This document shows positions 1 through 7,587 of a stretch of DNA of 11,682 nucleotides, in pieces. The DNA is from Vulcanimicrobiota bacterium (GTDB taxonomy: Bacteria > Vulcanimicrobiota > Vulcanimicrobiia > Vulcanimicrobiales > Vulcanimicrobiaceae): NCBI GenBank assembly GCA_030043675.1, contig JASHXG010000279.1, forward strand, positions 1 through 11,682, read 5' to 3'. The translations under genes and the position numbers were made by a program. Under the pieces are notes generated by a model. That model ran no database searches. It was not told the origin of the DNA and was given only the letters and a program-made list of their open reading frames with translations. Positions within the stretch are counted from its first letter, which is position 1, and the number at the start of each line of letters is the position of its first letter.

Positions 1-449
1 CCTTGCTTGAGGCCTTCCCCGAGGACGAGATCGAATTTGTCGTCGCGCACGAACTCGGACACTACGTTACCAAGGACACGTGGCGGTCGATTGCGCTCGG
101 CGAAGCGCTGACGACTACGCTCCTTCTCATCGCCAACGCAGTGACGCCGGCCTCGGAGCGAGACGAGCTGCACGATCGCCCACTCCTGCTCATTCGGGTC
201 TACGCGGCAATGCTGGCGGCGGCGCAGGTGCTTCGTCCGCTGCTTCTCGCATTCTCGCGCTCGCGCGAATGGGCGGCCGATCGCTTCGCGCTGGCAGCTA
301 CGGGCGATGCGCCCGCCGGCGCCCGCGCCTTCCGCCGTCTGCGCGATCAAAATCTCAGCGACGAAGATCCGCCGCCCTGGTACGAGTTCTTCTTCGCCTC
401 GCACCCCTCGCTTCGGGCGCGCATCGGAGCTCTCGAAAGAGCCGGATGA
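1..449 (+). CDS. M48-family zinc metalloprotease, C-terminal part (5' end outside window)
   Basis: The reading frame is already open at the window edge, so only the last ~148 residues are visible. Counting from the TTG codon at position 3, the zinc-binding HELGH motif sits at residues 16-20, preceded by the typical 'PEDEIEFVVAHE' context. The downstream glutamate ligand is E89 in 'REWAADRFAL', the usual M48 'E..AD' signature. Two hydrophobic stretches (about residues 30-48 and 61-85) lie between the two zinc motifs, as in membrane-bound Ste24/HtpX-like peptidases. The tail carries the common M48 ending 'SHPSLRARI' (residues 133-141). M48 enzymes are integral-membrane or membrane-associated endopeptidases, often in protein quality control; the substrate cannot be inferred here. 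The real start lies upstream of the window, and the TTG at position 3 should not be taken as the start. The gene converges on the YfhO-like gene with a 15-base gap. Family assignment is firm; the subfamily is not. Confidence 0.88.
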   Translation, partial: LLEAFPEDEIEFVVAHELGHYVTKDTWRSIALGEALTTTLLLIANAVTPASERDELHDRPLLLIRVYAAMLAAAQVLRPLLLAFSRSREWAADRFALAATGDAPAGARAFRRLRDQNLSDEDPPPWYEFFFASHPSLRARIGALERAG

Positions 450-464
450 TCGGGCAACCGTGCT

Positions 465-3116
465 TCACCACAACCAGAGAACCTTTGCCGCGATGGCCGC
501 GAGCGCGATTGTGCTGCAAACCGCGCCGAGCAGCAGGTCGAGCGGCACGAAAATCTCATGGATAACGTGCCGGCCGGCTGGAACGAGTAATCCCCGAAGC
601 GCGCCGTCCGCGCGGACCAGGGACGCCGGCTTTCCGTCAATCCGCGCCTGCCACCCAGGGTACCACGCGTCGCTCGAGATGACGAAGCAGGGGCCGCTGC
701 AAACCGTAACCATCCCAAGGCTACCGCCGGCAAATTGCGTTACGGAAACCGACCCGCCCGAAAGCGGCGGTCGAACGCTGCGATCGTCAACGAACGCTGC
801 GACGCGCGGGTCGAACGGCCTCCCGTCCGGCGTAATTCCTCGATGGATGGCTGAAACCGCGGCGTCGGCAGTGGCATATTCAAGCCGACGAACGATCCAT
901 GCGCGCGGAAATGCGCGCGTGTTTTGGAAGATCGCGATCCCGCCGTCGTTAGCTCTGGCTCGAAATCGCGACCGTTCGCCGTAGACTTGCGATAACGAAC
1001 CCATCGGGTATGAGACGCCCGCGCGATCGCCGATCAACGCAAGCTGCATTACCCTAAGCGCGCTGACGCTTGGATACACCCACTCGATCGTGACGTGGTC
1101 GATTGGTTCTGTAAGGCTTGTCGCGAACTTCGCAGAGTACGAGTGGTAACCATCATAACTAGAAGCGATGGTAGCACGCCGATGGCGTACTCGGCCGCCG
1201 ACCTCAGGGCGATCGTACGCCATCTCAGCCGTATCGCGCCCGGCCAGGATGGCGCGGTTCGTCACGTGACCGCCGATATCGACGATTCGCAGCCAGGCGA
1301 CGCGTGCTCGGTCCGGGATCGCGGTCGCAACGGTGAGTTGTGAAATGATCGCAATGCGGTCCGCGCGCACGGGTCGCTCCGTACCGAGGGTTACGCTTCC
1401 CGCGGGCGCCAGCGCGGCATCGCCGACGAACACGCCGATATCCGTCCCGTCAAAAGGATCGCTCGCCGGCTTAGAAATCTGCTCCTGTGCGGGCGCGAGA
1501 ATAAACCGCGTCCCCGCGAGATCGAGGGAAGCGTCGTAGCTGACGGTGATATCGCCCGCAAGCCCGAGCAGGTGCGCAACGCGCGCGATCGCGAGCGATG
1601 TGTATCCGGAGACGACCGGCACGCCCCACAGCAGCGAGAGGTTTGGCGTCATGAGGCTGCCCCCGTTGATGCCGGGAGCCCAGAGAGCGCGCCCGCCGCC
1701 GGCGAGCGCATTCGCAAGGTCGACTGCTACCGCGGGCGCGCGTACGGCGGCCGCGTCCAAGGCAGTCGTCCTCCAATAAGCTTGCTCGCCAAAGAAAACT
1801 AACTCGCCGGCGACGGCTGCCAGCACCACCGTTTTGAGAACCAGGGACTGTGGCCACCGCGACCACGCTAGGAGCGCGACGCCGATTGCGACGTAGGCAC
1901 AAAGCCCGGAAGCGAGTGCGCTGTCGGGGATCGGGTTGACCTGCCGGCCGTGCGCAATGATTGCCAGCGCGACGGCGAGCAACGCACCGATTGCGGCGAC
2001 GGCGACCGCGCATCGACCGACTCCAGCGCCTCGCTGCAACGCGGCGGTTCCATATCCGGCCAGAATCGCGGCCGCGAGCGTGAACTCGAACGCATGACGG
2101 CCGGGTATTTGGAAGAGATCGTAAACCGGCAAATGATAGGTCAGGCTCGCCAGGCCAAGTGCATCGCCGGTGCTCAGCGCCAAGGCGGCGAACGCAACGG
2201 CTGCCCAAAACCAGACGCGCCGGTCACTAACGCGCGAGAGCAGCGCCAACACTGAAAGCATCAATATGCCAAGACCAACAAAATTAGTTAGTTCGGTGAA
2301 GTTCGCCAAAAGTGGGCTGAAATATGGAAAAGTGAGCCGCAGCCAAAGCTCGCCAGGCGGAGTGGAGAAGCTTACGAAATGTGCGAACCCGAGTGAGCTG
2401 CGCAGGCTTTCGCGAGCGAGCAGGGCTTCAGGCACTAAGCACACCGCAGCCACCCCAAGGCCCAGCAGCAACCCCAATCCGCATTTCGTGAGATAGGCCC
2501 GCCGTCCGGCGGGCGCGTGGCCGCTCGACACGAGGGCGTAGAGCAGGCATAAGGTAAGGGCGAAGGCGAGCACTTGCGGCTGGCCGAACGCGCACAGAGC
2601 GATTGAGAATGCGAGCAGCGCGAACCAGCGGCGACGCCCATCGCGCCGCAGTTCTTCCAGCGACCACAATGCGAATGGGGTCCAGGCAGCCGGGTGCGTC
2701 ATCGTCAAATGGTAGGCGTGCGCAATCATGAATCCGCCCAACGCAAATCCCACGCCGGCGATCACCCCTCCGAGTGTGGAACGCGTCAGCGCGCGCACCA
2801 GACCAAACGTTCCGATCGCCGCCAGCCAAAACGGCGCGATCGCAAAGATGTTGTAGGTCCCTGGGATGATCCGCATCCAAGCCAGTGGGTACCAATACAT
2901 TTGAATCGGATCAGCGTACATCGGATGACCCAGTAGGATGAGGGGCTCCCACAGGTGATGCGGTCCGAGATATGCCGGAATCGACTGGGTCAGTGCATCG
3001 GCGCTTGCCATCAGTTTCCCGGTGAAGAGCACCGGCCCGAAAAACGCGGCAAAGAATGCCGCGAATCCGGCGCAAACCAAGAATAGGCTGCGGTATCGCC
3101 GTGGCTCTTCGAACAT
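465..3116 (-). CDS. YfhO-family multi-pass membrane protein (putative GT-C-like glycosyltransferase)
   Basis: An 883-residue protein, the usual length for the YfhO family. After a first membrane segment (about residues 11-31) it has the family-type acidic loop 'SADALTQSIP' (D40, Q44) and 'GHPMYADPIQ' (D69). About ten further hydrophobic segments follow up to about residue 450. A large, probably extracytoplasmic domain comes next. It ends in the characteristic 'YPGWQARIDGKP' and 'VPAGRHVI' motifs (about residues 819-850), and a last membrane helix closes the protein (858-883). In Firmicutes, YfhO proteins are linked to glycosylation of cell-envelope polymers, and the topology and acidic first loop resemble GT-C enzymes using lipid-linked sugars; the substrate here is unknown. 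The ATG at 3116 lies 11 bases after the folK-folE2 stop, so the two may be co-transcribed. No Shine-Dalgarno is visible, but a -10-like box lies just upstream. It converges on the M48 gene. Family call is fairly sure, enzymatic role is inference. Confidence 0.82.
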   Translation of the reverse strand: MFEEPRRYRSLFLVCAGFAAFFAAFFGPVLFTGKLMASADALTQSIPAYLGPHHLWEPLILLGHPMYADPIQMYWYPLAWMRIIPGTYNIFAIAPFWLAAIGTFGLVRALTRSTLGGVIAGVGFALGGFMIAHAYHLTMTHPAAWTPFALWSLEELRRDGRRRWFALLAFSIALCAFGQPQVLAFALTLCLLYALVSSGHAPAGRRAYLTKCGLGLLLGLGVAAVCLVPEALLARESLRSSLGFAHFVSFSTPPGELWLRLTFPYFSPLLANFTELTNFVGLGILMLSVLALLSRVSDRRVWFWAAVAFAALALSTGDALGLASLTYHLPVYDLFQIPGRHAFEFTLAAAILAGYGTAALQRGAGVGRCAVAVAAIGALLAVALAIIAHGRQVNPIPDSALASGLCAYVAIGVALLAWSRWPQSLVLKTVVLAAVAGELVFFGEQAYWRTTALDAAAVRAPAVAVDLANALAGGGRALWAPGINGGSLMTPNLSLLWGVPVVSGYTSLAIARVAHLLGLAGDITVSYDASLDLAGTRFILAPAQEQISKPASDPFDGTDIGVFVGDAALAPAGSVTLGTERPVRADRIAIISQLTVATAIPDRARVAWLRIVDIGGHVTNRAILAGRDTAEMAYDRPEVGGRVRHRRATIASSYDGYHSYSAKFATSLTEPIDHVTIEWVYPSVSALRVMQLALIGDRAGVSYPMGSLSQVYGERSRFRARANDGGIAIFQNTRAFPRAWIVRRLEYATADAAVSAIHRGITPDGRPFDPRVAAFVDDRSVRPPLSGGSVSVTQFAGGSLGMVTVCSGPCFVISSDAWYPGWQARIDGKPASLVRADGALRGLLVPAGRHVIHEIFVPLDLLLGAVCSTIALAAIAAKVLWLW

Positions 3117-3124
3117 CGCCGTAT

Positions 3125-3130
3125 ATTTTA
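3125..3130 (-). promoter_or_regulatory. Possible -10 box (TAAAAT) for the YfhO-like gene
   Basis: Read on the minus strand, TAAAAT matches the TATAAT consensus at five of six bases and lies in a short AT-rich patch in otherwise GC-rich DNA. It overlaps the TAA stop of folK-folE2. Its end is 8 bases from the ATG at 3116, so a transcript starting at the usual distance would have almost no leader. This agrees with the lack of a ribosome binding site. I see no good -35 box, and the AT-rich patch may be only chance around a TAA stop. Confidence 0.3.
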
Positions 3131-4549
3131 GACGAGGACCGGTGAAGGACGCGTGCGCAGCCAGGCCGCCAAGTCGGTTTTGGGCTCGACGACACGACCG
3201 GTTCGCAACTCCTCGCGCAGCTCGCCGAACAGGCCGAACCCCTCGGCAAAGGCATCGTGCTTGTGGATCGACTCTTCGTTGACTTGGCTCGCGAAGACGA
3301 ACGTCTCGTCGCTTAAGTCGGCGTACATGTCGAGCGAGCGTGAGAGAATGCCGCGCACCACGTCTTCGACGAACCTCGGATTATAGTGCGCCTTGTTGAC
3401 GACGAAGAATTCGTCGGGCCGCTTGAGCAGATCGTAGGTCTCGCTCGACATCGAATTCTCCACGATCTCGACGAGATCCTCGGCGCGAATTGCGTGCGCG
3501 TGCGCGTCGTCGACGCCGAGTAGAATCGCGCCACGCCCACGCTGGTTGTGCGTCGCCACGGGAAGCGCATCGAGCGCGCGCTTCGCATCACTCTCGCTAA
3601 AGCCGGCCTCGACCAGCTCGCGCAGCGAATGCTCGCGCACCATCGCCTGAGCGCACGGACAGGCGGTCATTCCTTCCGCCTCGACCCCGACGACACGGCG
3701 CGTCCCCTCTTCGTCGGCATGTGCGATCCCAATCAGCGCGTAGGTTTCCTGGCCGCGTTTACCGCTCACCGGCGTCCAGCGTTCGAGTCCGAATTCGGCA
3801 CGCAACCGCACGTCGGCGCGAATTGCGCGCTGGCTGCGCACGATCTCTCGGGCAATGGCTTCGACGAGTCGCTCGATGCGCGCCGGCTTCTCGTCGCGAG
3901 CGAGCACATCGAGCGTTGCCTCCTCGAGGATCTCGGCGAAGCGCGACATGTGCACGCCAGATTTGTCGAACGCAAGGTCGGCGACCATCGTAAACTCGCC
4001 GTTATAAACCTGCTGGCGTCCGTCGACCTCCAGATGCACGATCCGGCGCACCCCGGAGACCCCGGCGCGATTGAGCGAGAGACGCACCTCAGGCTCCTCG
4101 TCCTGGCGATCGGTGTCGAAATGCAGGCTGCGCTCGCGCCGCCGAACGTTGCCGTCGGGCGGAGCCGCGATGAGGTGCGGCGCGATCTCGGCAAGCGGCA
4201 AGACGTTGTAAGGACGCGACTGGAGGTTGGGCGCGACGATCGCCCCATCGACGGCGAGCACGTCGATGTCGATCGGTCGCGCCGCAAGGCGGCGCGTGCC
4301 GCGGGCCCGCCCAACGGCCAGCTCGACGTCGCGCGCAAAGTGTTTGAACGCATCGCTCTCCTGCTCGGTCCGCAGCGCCGCCGCGATATTCAGGTAGGCC
4401 GGCCCTTCCGCTCCATGCGCCGCTTCGGACTCGTAGAAGGAGGAGACGGCGACGATCTGCGCGCGCGCCCGCAAGCGCTGGAGGGCCGCCAAGATGTTGC
4501 CCTGGCGGTCGCCGAGATTGGAGCCGATTCCGATGTGGATCTCGTGCAC
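3128..4549 (-). CDS. folK-folE2: Bifunctional HPPK (FolK) / GTP cyclohydrolase IB (FolE2/MptA family) fusion
   Basis: A 473-residue two-domain folate enzyme. Residues 1-135 are 6-hydroxymethyl-7,8-dihydropterin pyrophosphokinase: 'GSNLGDR' (9-15), 'SSFYESEA' (36-43), 'YLN' (52-54) and the magnesium/ATP motif 'ARPIDIDVL' (90-98) with R91, D94 and D96. After a short linker, residues about 152-455 are a FolE2/MptA-type GTP cyclohydrolase with 'SGVHMSRF' (197-204), 'GMTACPCAQ' (293-301), 'THNQRG' (333-338), 'KRPDE' (376-380) and 'AHYNPRFVED' (387-396), which carry the Cys, His and Glu active-site residues. FolE2 converts GTP to 7,8-dihydroneopterin triphosphate; HPPK activates hydroxymethyl-dihydropterin several steps later. 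The FolB aldolase step between them is not in the window. The GTG at 4549 is chosen because HPPK domains start about four residues before 'IGIGSNL'. The frame is continuous through both domains, so this is a real fusion rather than two adjacent genes. By eye, the HPPK histidine near E. coli H115 is alanine (A106). Confidence 0.93.
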   Translation of the reverse strand: MHEIHIGIGSNLGDRQGNILAALQRLRARAQIVAVSSFYESEAAHGAEGPAYLNIAAALRTEQESDAFKHFARDVELAVGRARGTRRLAARPIDIDVLAVDGAIVAPNLQSRPYNVLPLAEIAPHLIAAPPDGNVRRRERSLHFDTDRQDEEPEVRLSLNRAGVSGVRRIVHLEVDGRQQVYNGEFTMVADLAFDKSGVHMSRFAEILEEATLDVLARDEKPARIERLVEAIAREIVRSQRAIRADVRLRAEFGLERWTPVSGKRGQETYALIGIAHADEEGTRRVVGVEAEGMTACPCAQAMVREHSLRELVEAGFSESDAKRALDALPVATHNQRGRGAILLGVDDAHAHAIRAEDLVEIVENSMSSETYDLLKRPDEFFVVNKAHYNPRFVEDVVRGILSRSLDMYADLSDETFVFASQVNEESIHKHDAFAEGFGLFGELREELRTGRVVEPKTDLAAWLRTRPSPVLV

Positions 4550-4642
4550 GTCTCGCGAGGTCTTCTAGACGCGCGAGCCGAGAACCGTTTGGACGGCGGG
4601 CCGGCGGTAGCGGATGCTCGGAAATTCGGATATAGTTCTTGA
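4550..4642. promoter_or_regulatory. Divergent intergenic region between folK-folE2 and manA
   Basis: This 93-base spacer separates two genes that start in opposite directions, so it should hold promoters for both. Its folK-folE2 side is GC-rich, while the last ~25 bases before manA are AT-rich and contain TATAGT. I see no convincing -35 hexamer for either direction, and no Zur-like operator or riboswitch fold that I can defend by eye. Confidence 0.45.
4631..4636 (+). promoter_or_regulatory. Possible -10 box (TATAGT) for manA
   Basis: TATAGT matches TATAAT at five of six bases and ends exactly six bases before the GTG at 4643. At the normal -10 to start-site distance, transcription would begin at or next to the start codon, giving a leaderless mRNA. 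No Shine-Dalgarno is present in the bases before the GTG. No clear -35 is seen about 17 bases further upstream, so the call rests on the hexamer and its position only. Confidence 0.4.
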
Positions 4643-5707
4643 GTGCTGCCACCGCATGAATCCATCTATCCGTACTTGCTCGATCCGAAACTGACCACGC
4701 AGGTCTGGGGCGGCGACGAGCTCGTTACCGTCTACGGCAAACACGGCGATCCCAGCACGAAGCTCGGTGAATCCTGGGAATGCTGGGACGCCGATCGCAT
4801 AACGAACGGCGCGCTGGCCGGCTCGACCGTTGCGGATCTGCGTGCCAAGCTAGGCGCGCAACTGCTGGGCGATCTCGATGCCAAGCGCATCTTCCCGCTG
4901 CTTACGAAGATTATCACGGCGCACGACTGGCTTTCGGTACAGGTGCACCCCGACGACACTTACGCGCAACGCGTCGAGCATCAGCCATTCGGAAAGACCG
5001 AGTGCTGGTACGTCCTCGATGCACAGCCCGGTTCGCAGATCGTATACGGCTGGACCCGCGACACGTCGCGCGCGGAATACGAACGGCGCGTTGCCGACGG
5101 CACGCTCGGTGAGATCCTCCGCCGGATCGACGTCAAGACCGGCGACACCGTCTACGTGCCCCACGGCGTCGTTCATGCGATCGGACCCGGCATCGCGGTC
5201 TACGAAACACAACAGGCATCCGACCTGACCTATCGCATGTTCGATTGGAATCGCGTCGGCCTGGACGGCAAGCCGCGGGAGCTGGCCGTCCGCAAGGCGG
5301 CCGACGTGCTGAACTATCACGCTACGACCGAAGGCACGCTGGCGCAGATCGCCTATCACTTCGAGGGACTCGACCGCATCGCGTTGATCGCCGACGAGCA
5401 CTTCGTAGTCGAGCGCATTACCGTAGACGGTGAACCCGCCTCGATCTCCACCAATGGACGTCCGCTCGTTCTGATGTCGCTCAATGCGCGCCTCGAAGTT
5501 GCGGTCGGCGATTCGCCCGTAACGCTCGCGCGCTATGCGACGGCGTTAATTCCCGCCGCAGCGGAGTGGTGCACGGTCCGCGCGCCCGACGCGCAAGCCC
5601 CATTCATGTTCGTAACGCCGCCGAGCAACCGCGAGCAGTTGCCGGTGCGTCTGCTCGCCGCCGGGGTCGCGCAAGAGCAGATCGACGCGTTCCTTGCGCA
5701 GTTTTAG
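4643..5707 (+). CDS. manA: Mannose-6-phosphate isomerase, class I
   Basis: A 354-residue cupin-type phosphomannose isomerase interconverting fructose-6-phosphate and mannose-6-phosphate in the cytoplasm, the route to GDP-mannose for envelope glycans or to mannose use. The zinc site is complete: Q100 and H102 in 'SVQVHPDD', E120 in 'GKTECWYVL', and H178 in 'VPHGVVHAIG'. The catalytic arginine is R198 in 'SDLTYRMFDWNR'. The N-terminal 'VWGGDEL' (residues 22-27) and 'GESWECWD' (42-49) are also typical. Length matches the short bacterial class I enzymes. The GTG at 4643 gives the usual short lead into the 'Y.L.PKL...VWGG' motif. lysA starts 15 bases after the stop, suggesting co-transcription, though the two pathways are unrelated. 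A GDP-mannose role near the YfhO-like envelope gene is plausible but unproven. Confidence 0.93.
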   Translation: MLPPHESIYPYLLDPKLTTQVWGGDELVTVYGKHGDPSTKLGESWECWDADRITNGALAGSTVADLRAKLGAQLLGDLDAKRIFPLLTKIITAHDWLSVQVHPDDTYAQRVEHQPFGKTECWYVLDAQPGSQIVYGWTRDTSRAEYERRVADGTLGEILRRIDVKTGDTVYVPHGVVHAIGPGIAVYETQQASDLTYRMFDWNRVGLDGKPRELAVRKAADVLNYHATTEGTLAQIAYHFEGLDRIALIADEHFVVERITVDGEPASISTNGRPLVLMSLNARLEVAVGDSPVTLARYATALIPAAAEWCTVRAPDAQAPFMFVTPPSNREQLPVRLLAAGVAQEQIDAFLAQF

Positions 5708-5722
5708 CGTCCCGCCGGCAAC

Positions 5723-7027
5723 ATGACCGCGTCAGCGGCGTGGCGCGGGGACCTGGCGCCCGGTCAAGGGCGCGATCCCAACGGGGGGCTGACGCTCGGC
5801 GGCATTCGCGCCGCCGAACTGGCGCAATCGTACGGTACGCCACTCCTCGTCATCGACTTGGACGTCGTCGACGCCTCAATAGCCGCCCTGCGCGCGGCGC
5901 AAGCCGCCGGCGATCTGGAAATCTCCTACGCAGCCAAGGCGTTCGTCACGGTCGCGTTCGCGCGACATTTGGCGGATCGCGGCGTTGGCCTGGACGTCTG
6001 CTCGCTCGGTGAACTCGTCACCGCCGAGCGCGCGGAATTCCCGCGCGAGCGACTGACCCTCCACGGCGCTGGGAAGAGCGACGACGAGCTGCTGGCAGCG
6101 GCCAACGGACGCGTGGGGGCGATCGTGGTCGATGGGCTCGATGAGTTGCGGCGTCTCGCGGTCGTCACGCCGGTGAGCCCGTCGCTCGAGGTACTGCTGC
6201 GCCTGAACACCGGGATCGAAGCGCACACGCATGCCTTCGTACGCACCGGCGGCGACGACACGAAGTTCGGCGTTCATCCACGCGACGAAGACGAAGCGGC
6301 GGCGATTCTACGCGCAAATCCACAGCTTCGCTTTGACGGCCTGCATGCCCACGTCGGATCGCAAATCTACCAACCGCAGGCCTTTATCGCCAACGCCGAG
6401 TCGCTGCTCGCCGCGGCCGAGCGCTTCGCAGGCCTCGGTCTCGAGGTTAAACGGGTGGTCGTGGGCGGCGGCTTCGGCGTGCAGATGCATCCCAACGCGC
6501 AGGCGGAAGCGCTCGACCTCGCGGCAACCATCGGCGCACTTGGCGAGCGCGTCCGGAGCTGGAGCCGCAGGCTCAAACTGCCTGCTCCGCGTCTCGGCAT
6601 CGAGCCGGGGCGCGCGATCGTCGGTCCGGCCGGCACGACCCTCTACCGGGTCCTGGCGGTAAAACGGCAGAGCAGCCGCACCTTCGTGATCGTGGACGGC
6701 GGCATCGCGGAGAATCCGCGCCCCGCGCTCTACGGCGCTTACCACCACGTCCTGGCCGTCCAGCCGCACTCCGCTGTCGAGAACGAGGTGACGCTCTGCG
6801 GGCGGTCGTGCGAAAACGACGAGCTGGGAGTCGCGCGGCTCCCGCACGATCTGGGCAGCGGCGATCTGCTCGCGATGAGCACCACCGGGGCCTACACCTA
6901 TAGCATGGCGGGCAACTACAATCGCTTCCCGCGCCCCGCGGTGGCGGGCATCGCAAACGGAGGCCACCGTCTCCTGGCTCGGCGCGAAAGCCTCGATGAC
7001 GTCCTTCGCAACGACATCCTTCCTTAG
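5723..7027 (+). CDS. lysA: Diaminopimelate decarboxylase
   Basis: A 434-residue PLP-dependent enzyme that decarboxylates meso-diaminopimelate to L-lysine, the last step of lysine synthesis. It is a fold-type III decarboxylase (alanine-racemase-like barrel plus beta domain). The PLP lysine is K72 in 'SYAAKAF', and H210 lies in 'HAHVGSQI'. The phosphate-binding 'GGGFGV' is at 248-253 and 'EPGRAIVG' at 294-301. The catalytic cysteine is C363 in 'CGRSCENDEL', and the PLP-contacting tyrosine is Y391 in 'TGAYTYSMAGNYN'. 'DVCSLGEL' (91-98) is also family-typical. These together favour LysA over ornithine/arginine or carboxynorspermidine decarboxylases, although a relaxed substrate range cannot be excluded. 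The ATG at 5723 follows manA by 15 bases; no Shine-Dalgarno is evident, so translation may depend on coupling to manA. A short inverted repeat spans the stop codon. Confidence 0.93.
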   Translation: MTASAAWRGDLAPGQGRDPNGGLTLGGIRAAELAQSYGTPLLVIDLDVVDASIAALRAAQAAGDLEISYAAKAFVTVAFARHLADRGVGLDVCSLGELVTAERAEFPRERLTLHGAGKSDDELLAAANGRVGAIVVDGLDELRRLAVVTPVSPSLEVLLRLNTGIEAHTHAFVRTGGDDTKFGVHPRDEDEAAAILRANPQLRFDGLHAHVGSQIYQPQAFIANAESLLAAAERFAGLGLEVKRVVVGGGFGVQMHPNAQAEALDLAATIGALGERVRSWSRRLKLPAPRLGIEPGRAIVGPAGTTLYRVLAVKRQSSRTFVIVDGGIAENPRPALYGAYHHVLAVQPHSAVENEVTLCGRSCENDELGVARLPHDLGSGDLLAMSTTGAYTYSMAGNYNRFPRPAVAGIANGGHRLLARRESLDDVLRNDILP

Positions 7028-7046
7028 GACCTAAAGAACCTAAGGA
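7021..7046 (+). terminator. Short inverted repeat at the lysA stop codon (weak terminator or RNA hairpin)
   Basis: A perfect 8-base stem, TCCTTAGG at 7021-7028 and CCTAAGGA at 7039-7046, encloses a 10-base loop. The lysA stop codon lies in the left arm. There is no following T-run and the stem is not GC-rich, so it is at best a weak intrinsic terminator. It could instead help define the mRNA 3' end or be chance. Confidence 0.3.
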
Positions 7047-7068
7047 CGCATCCGCAGGACGCATCCGC
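7043..7068. repeat. Tandem 13-base direct repeat (two copies) between lysA and msrA
   Basis: The unit AGGACGCATCCGC occurs twice with no spacer and no mismatch (7043-7055 and 7056-7068). It fills part of the 71-base lysA-msrA gap. Its origin may be simple slippage, or it may be a two-site operator for msrA. Its left edge overlaps the right arm of the inverted repeat at the lysA stop. Confidence 0.7.
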
Positions 7069-7098
7069 TCGAGGCCCTACGGCGTTCATCCAATTGAG

Positions 7099-7587
7099 AT
7101 GAATACAGAGACTGCCACCTTTGCGGCGGGTTGCTTTTGGGGTGTCGAGGCCGCTTTTCGCCAGATTCCCGGCGTGCTCGACGCCGTCTCAGGCTACACG
7201 GGCGGCCATACGGAGCATCCGTCCTATCGCCAAGTCTGCGGGCATGGTACCGGTCACGCCGAGGCGGTCGAGGTCACGTTCGATCCGCAGCGCGTCAGTT
7301 ACGAGCAGCTGCTCAGCGCCTTCTGGCAGATCCACGACCCTACCCAGCGCAACCGTCAAGGGCCCGACGTTGGCGATCAATACCGCACGGCGATCTTTAC
7401 CCACTCGCCCGAACAACAGCGCGCGGCGATCGCCTCGCGCGATCGCGAGCAAGCAAAGCATTCGCGACCGATCGTAACGCAGATCGTCGAAGCGCCGCGC
7501 TTCTGGCCCGCCGAAGAGTACCATCAGCGTTACTTTGAGAAAAATGGCGGCGCGGCGTGTCACGTCGTGCCCGTGATATCCGAATGA
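7099..7587 (+). CDS. msrA: Peptide-methionine (S)-S-oxide reductase MsrA
   Basis: A 162-residue enzyme that reduces the S-epimer of methionine sulfoxide in proteins or as the free amino acid. The catalytic cysteine is C12 in the diagnostic 'AAGCFWGVEA'. The conserved 'SGYTGGHTEHPSYRQVC' and 'GHAEAVEVTFDP' blocks follow. The ending 'GGAACHVVPV' holds C154, a likely resolving cysteine. No signal peptide is present, since the catalytic motif begins only ten residues in, so the enzyme should be cytoplasmic. The ATG at 7099 gives the usual short N-terminus and no good Shine-Dalgarno is visible. Its TGA overlaps the ATG of msrB (ATGA), showing the two are translated as a pair, which covers both sulfoxide epimers. 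A repeat-containing 71-base gap separates it from lysA. Confidence 0.95.
   Translation: MNTETATFAAGCFWGVEAAFRQIPGVLDAVSGYTGGHTEHPSYRQVCGHGTGHAEAVEVTFDPQRVSYEQLLSAFWQIHDPTQRNRQGPDVGDQYRTAIFTHSPEQQRAAIASRDREQAKHSRPIVTQIVEAPRFWPAEEYHQRYFEKNGGAACHVVPVISE

Noticed and set aside
3548..4642. 364-residue plus-strand open frame opposite folK-folE2
   Set aside because: It is an antisense shadow of a gene with clear catalytic motifs and has no family hallmarks.
4550..4642. THF or zinc-responsive riboswitch/operator controlling folK-folE2
   Set aside because: FolE2 genes can be zinc-regulated in other bacteria, but I could not identify a convincing Zur-type palindrome or conserved riboswitch fold in this short spacer.
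7557..7583. Upstream GTG start for msrB adding nine residues
   Set aside because: The ATG at 7584 forms a classic ATGA overlap with the msrA stop and yields a sensible export leader.
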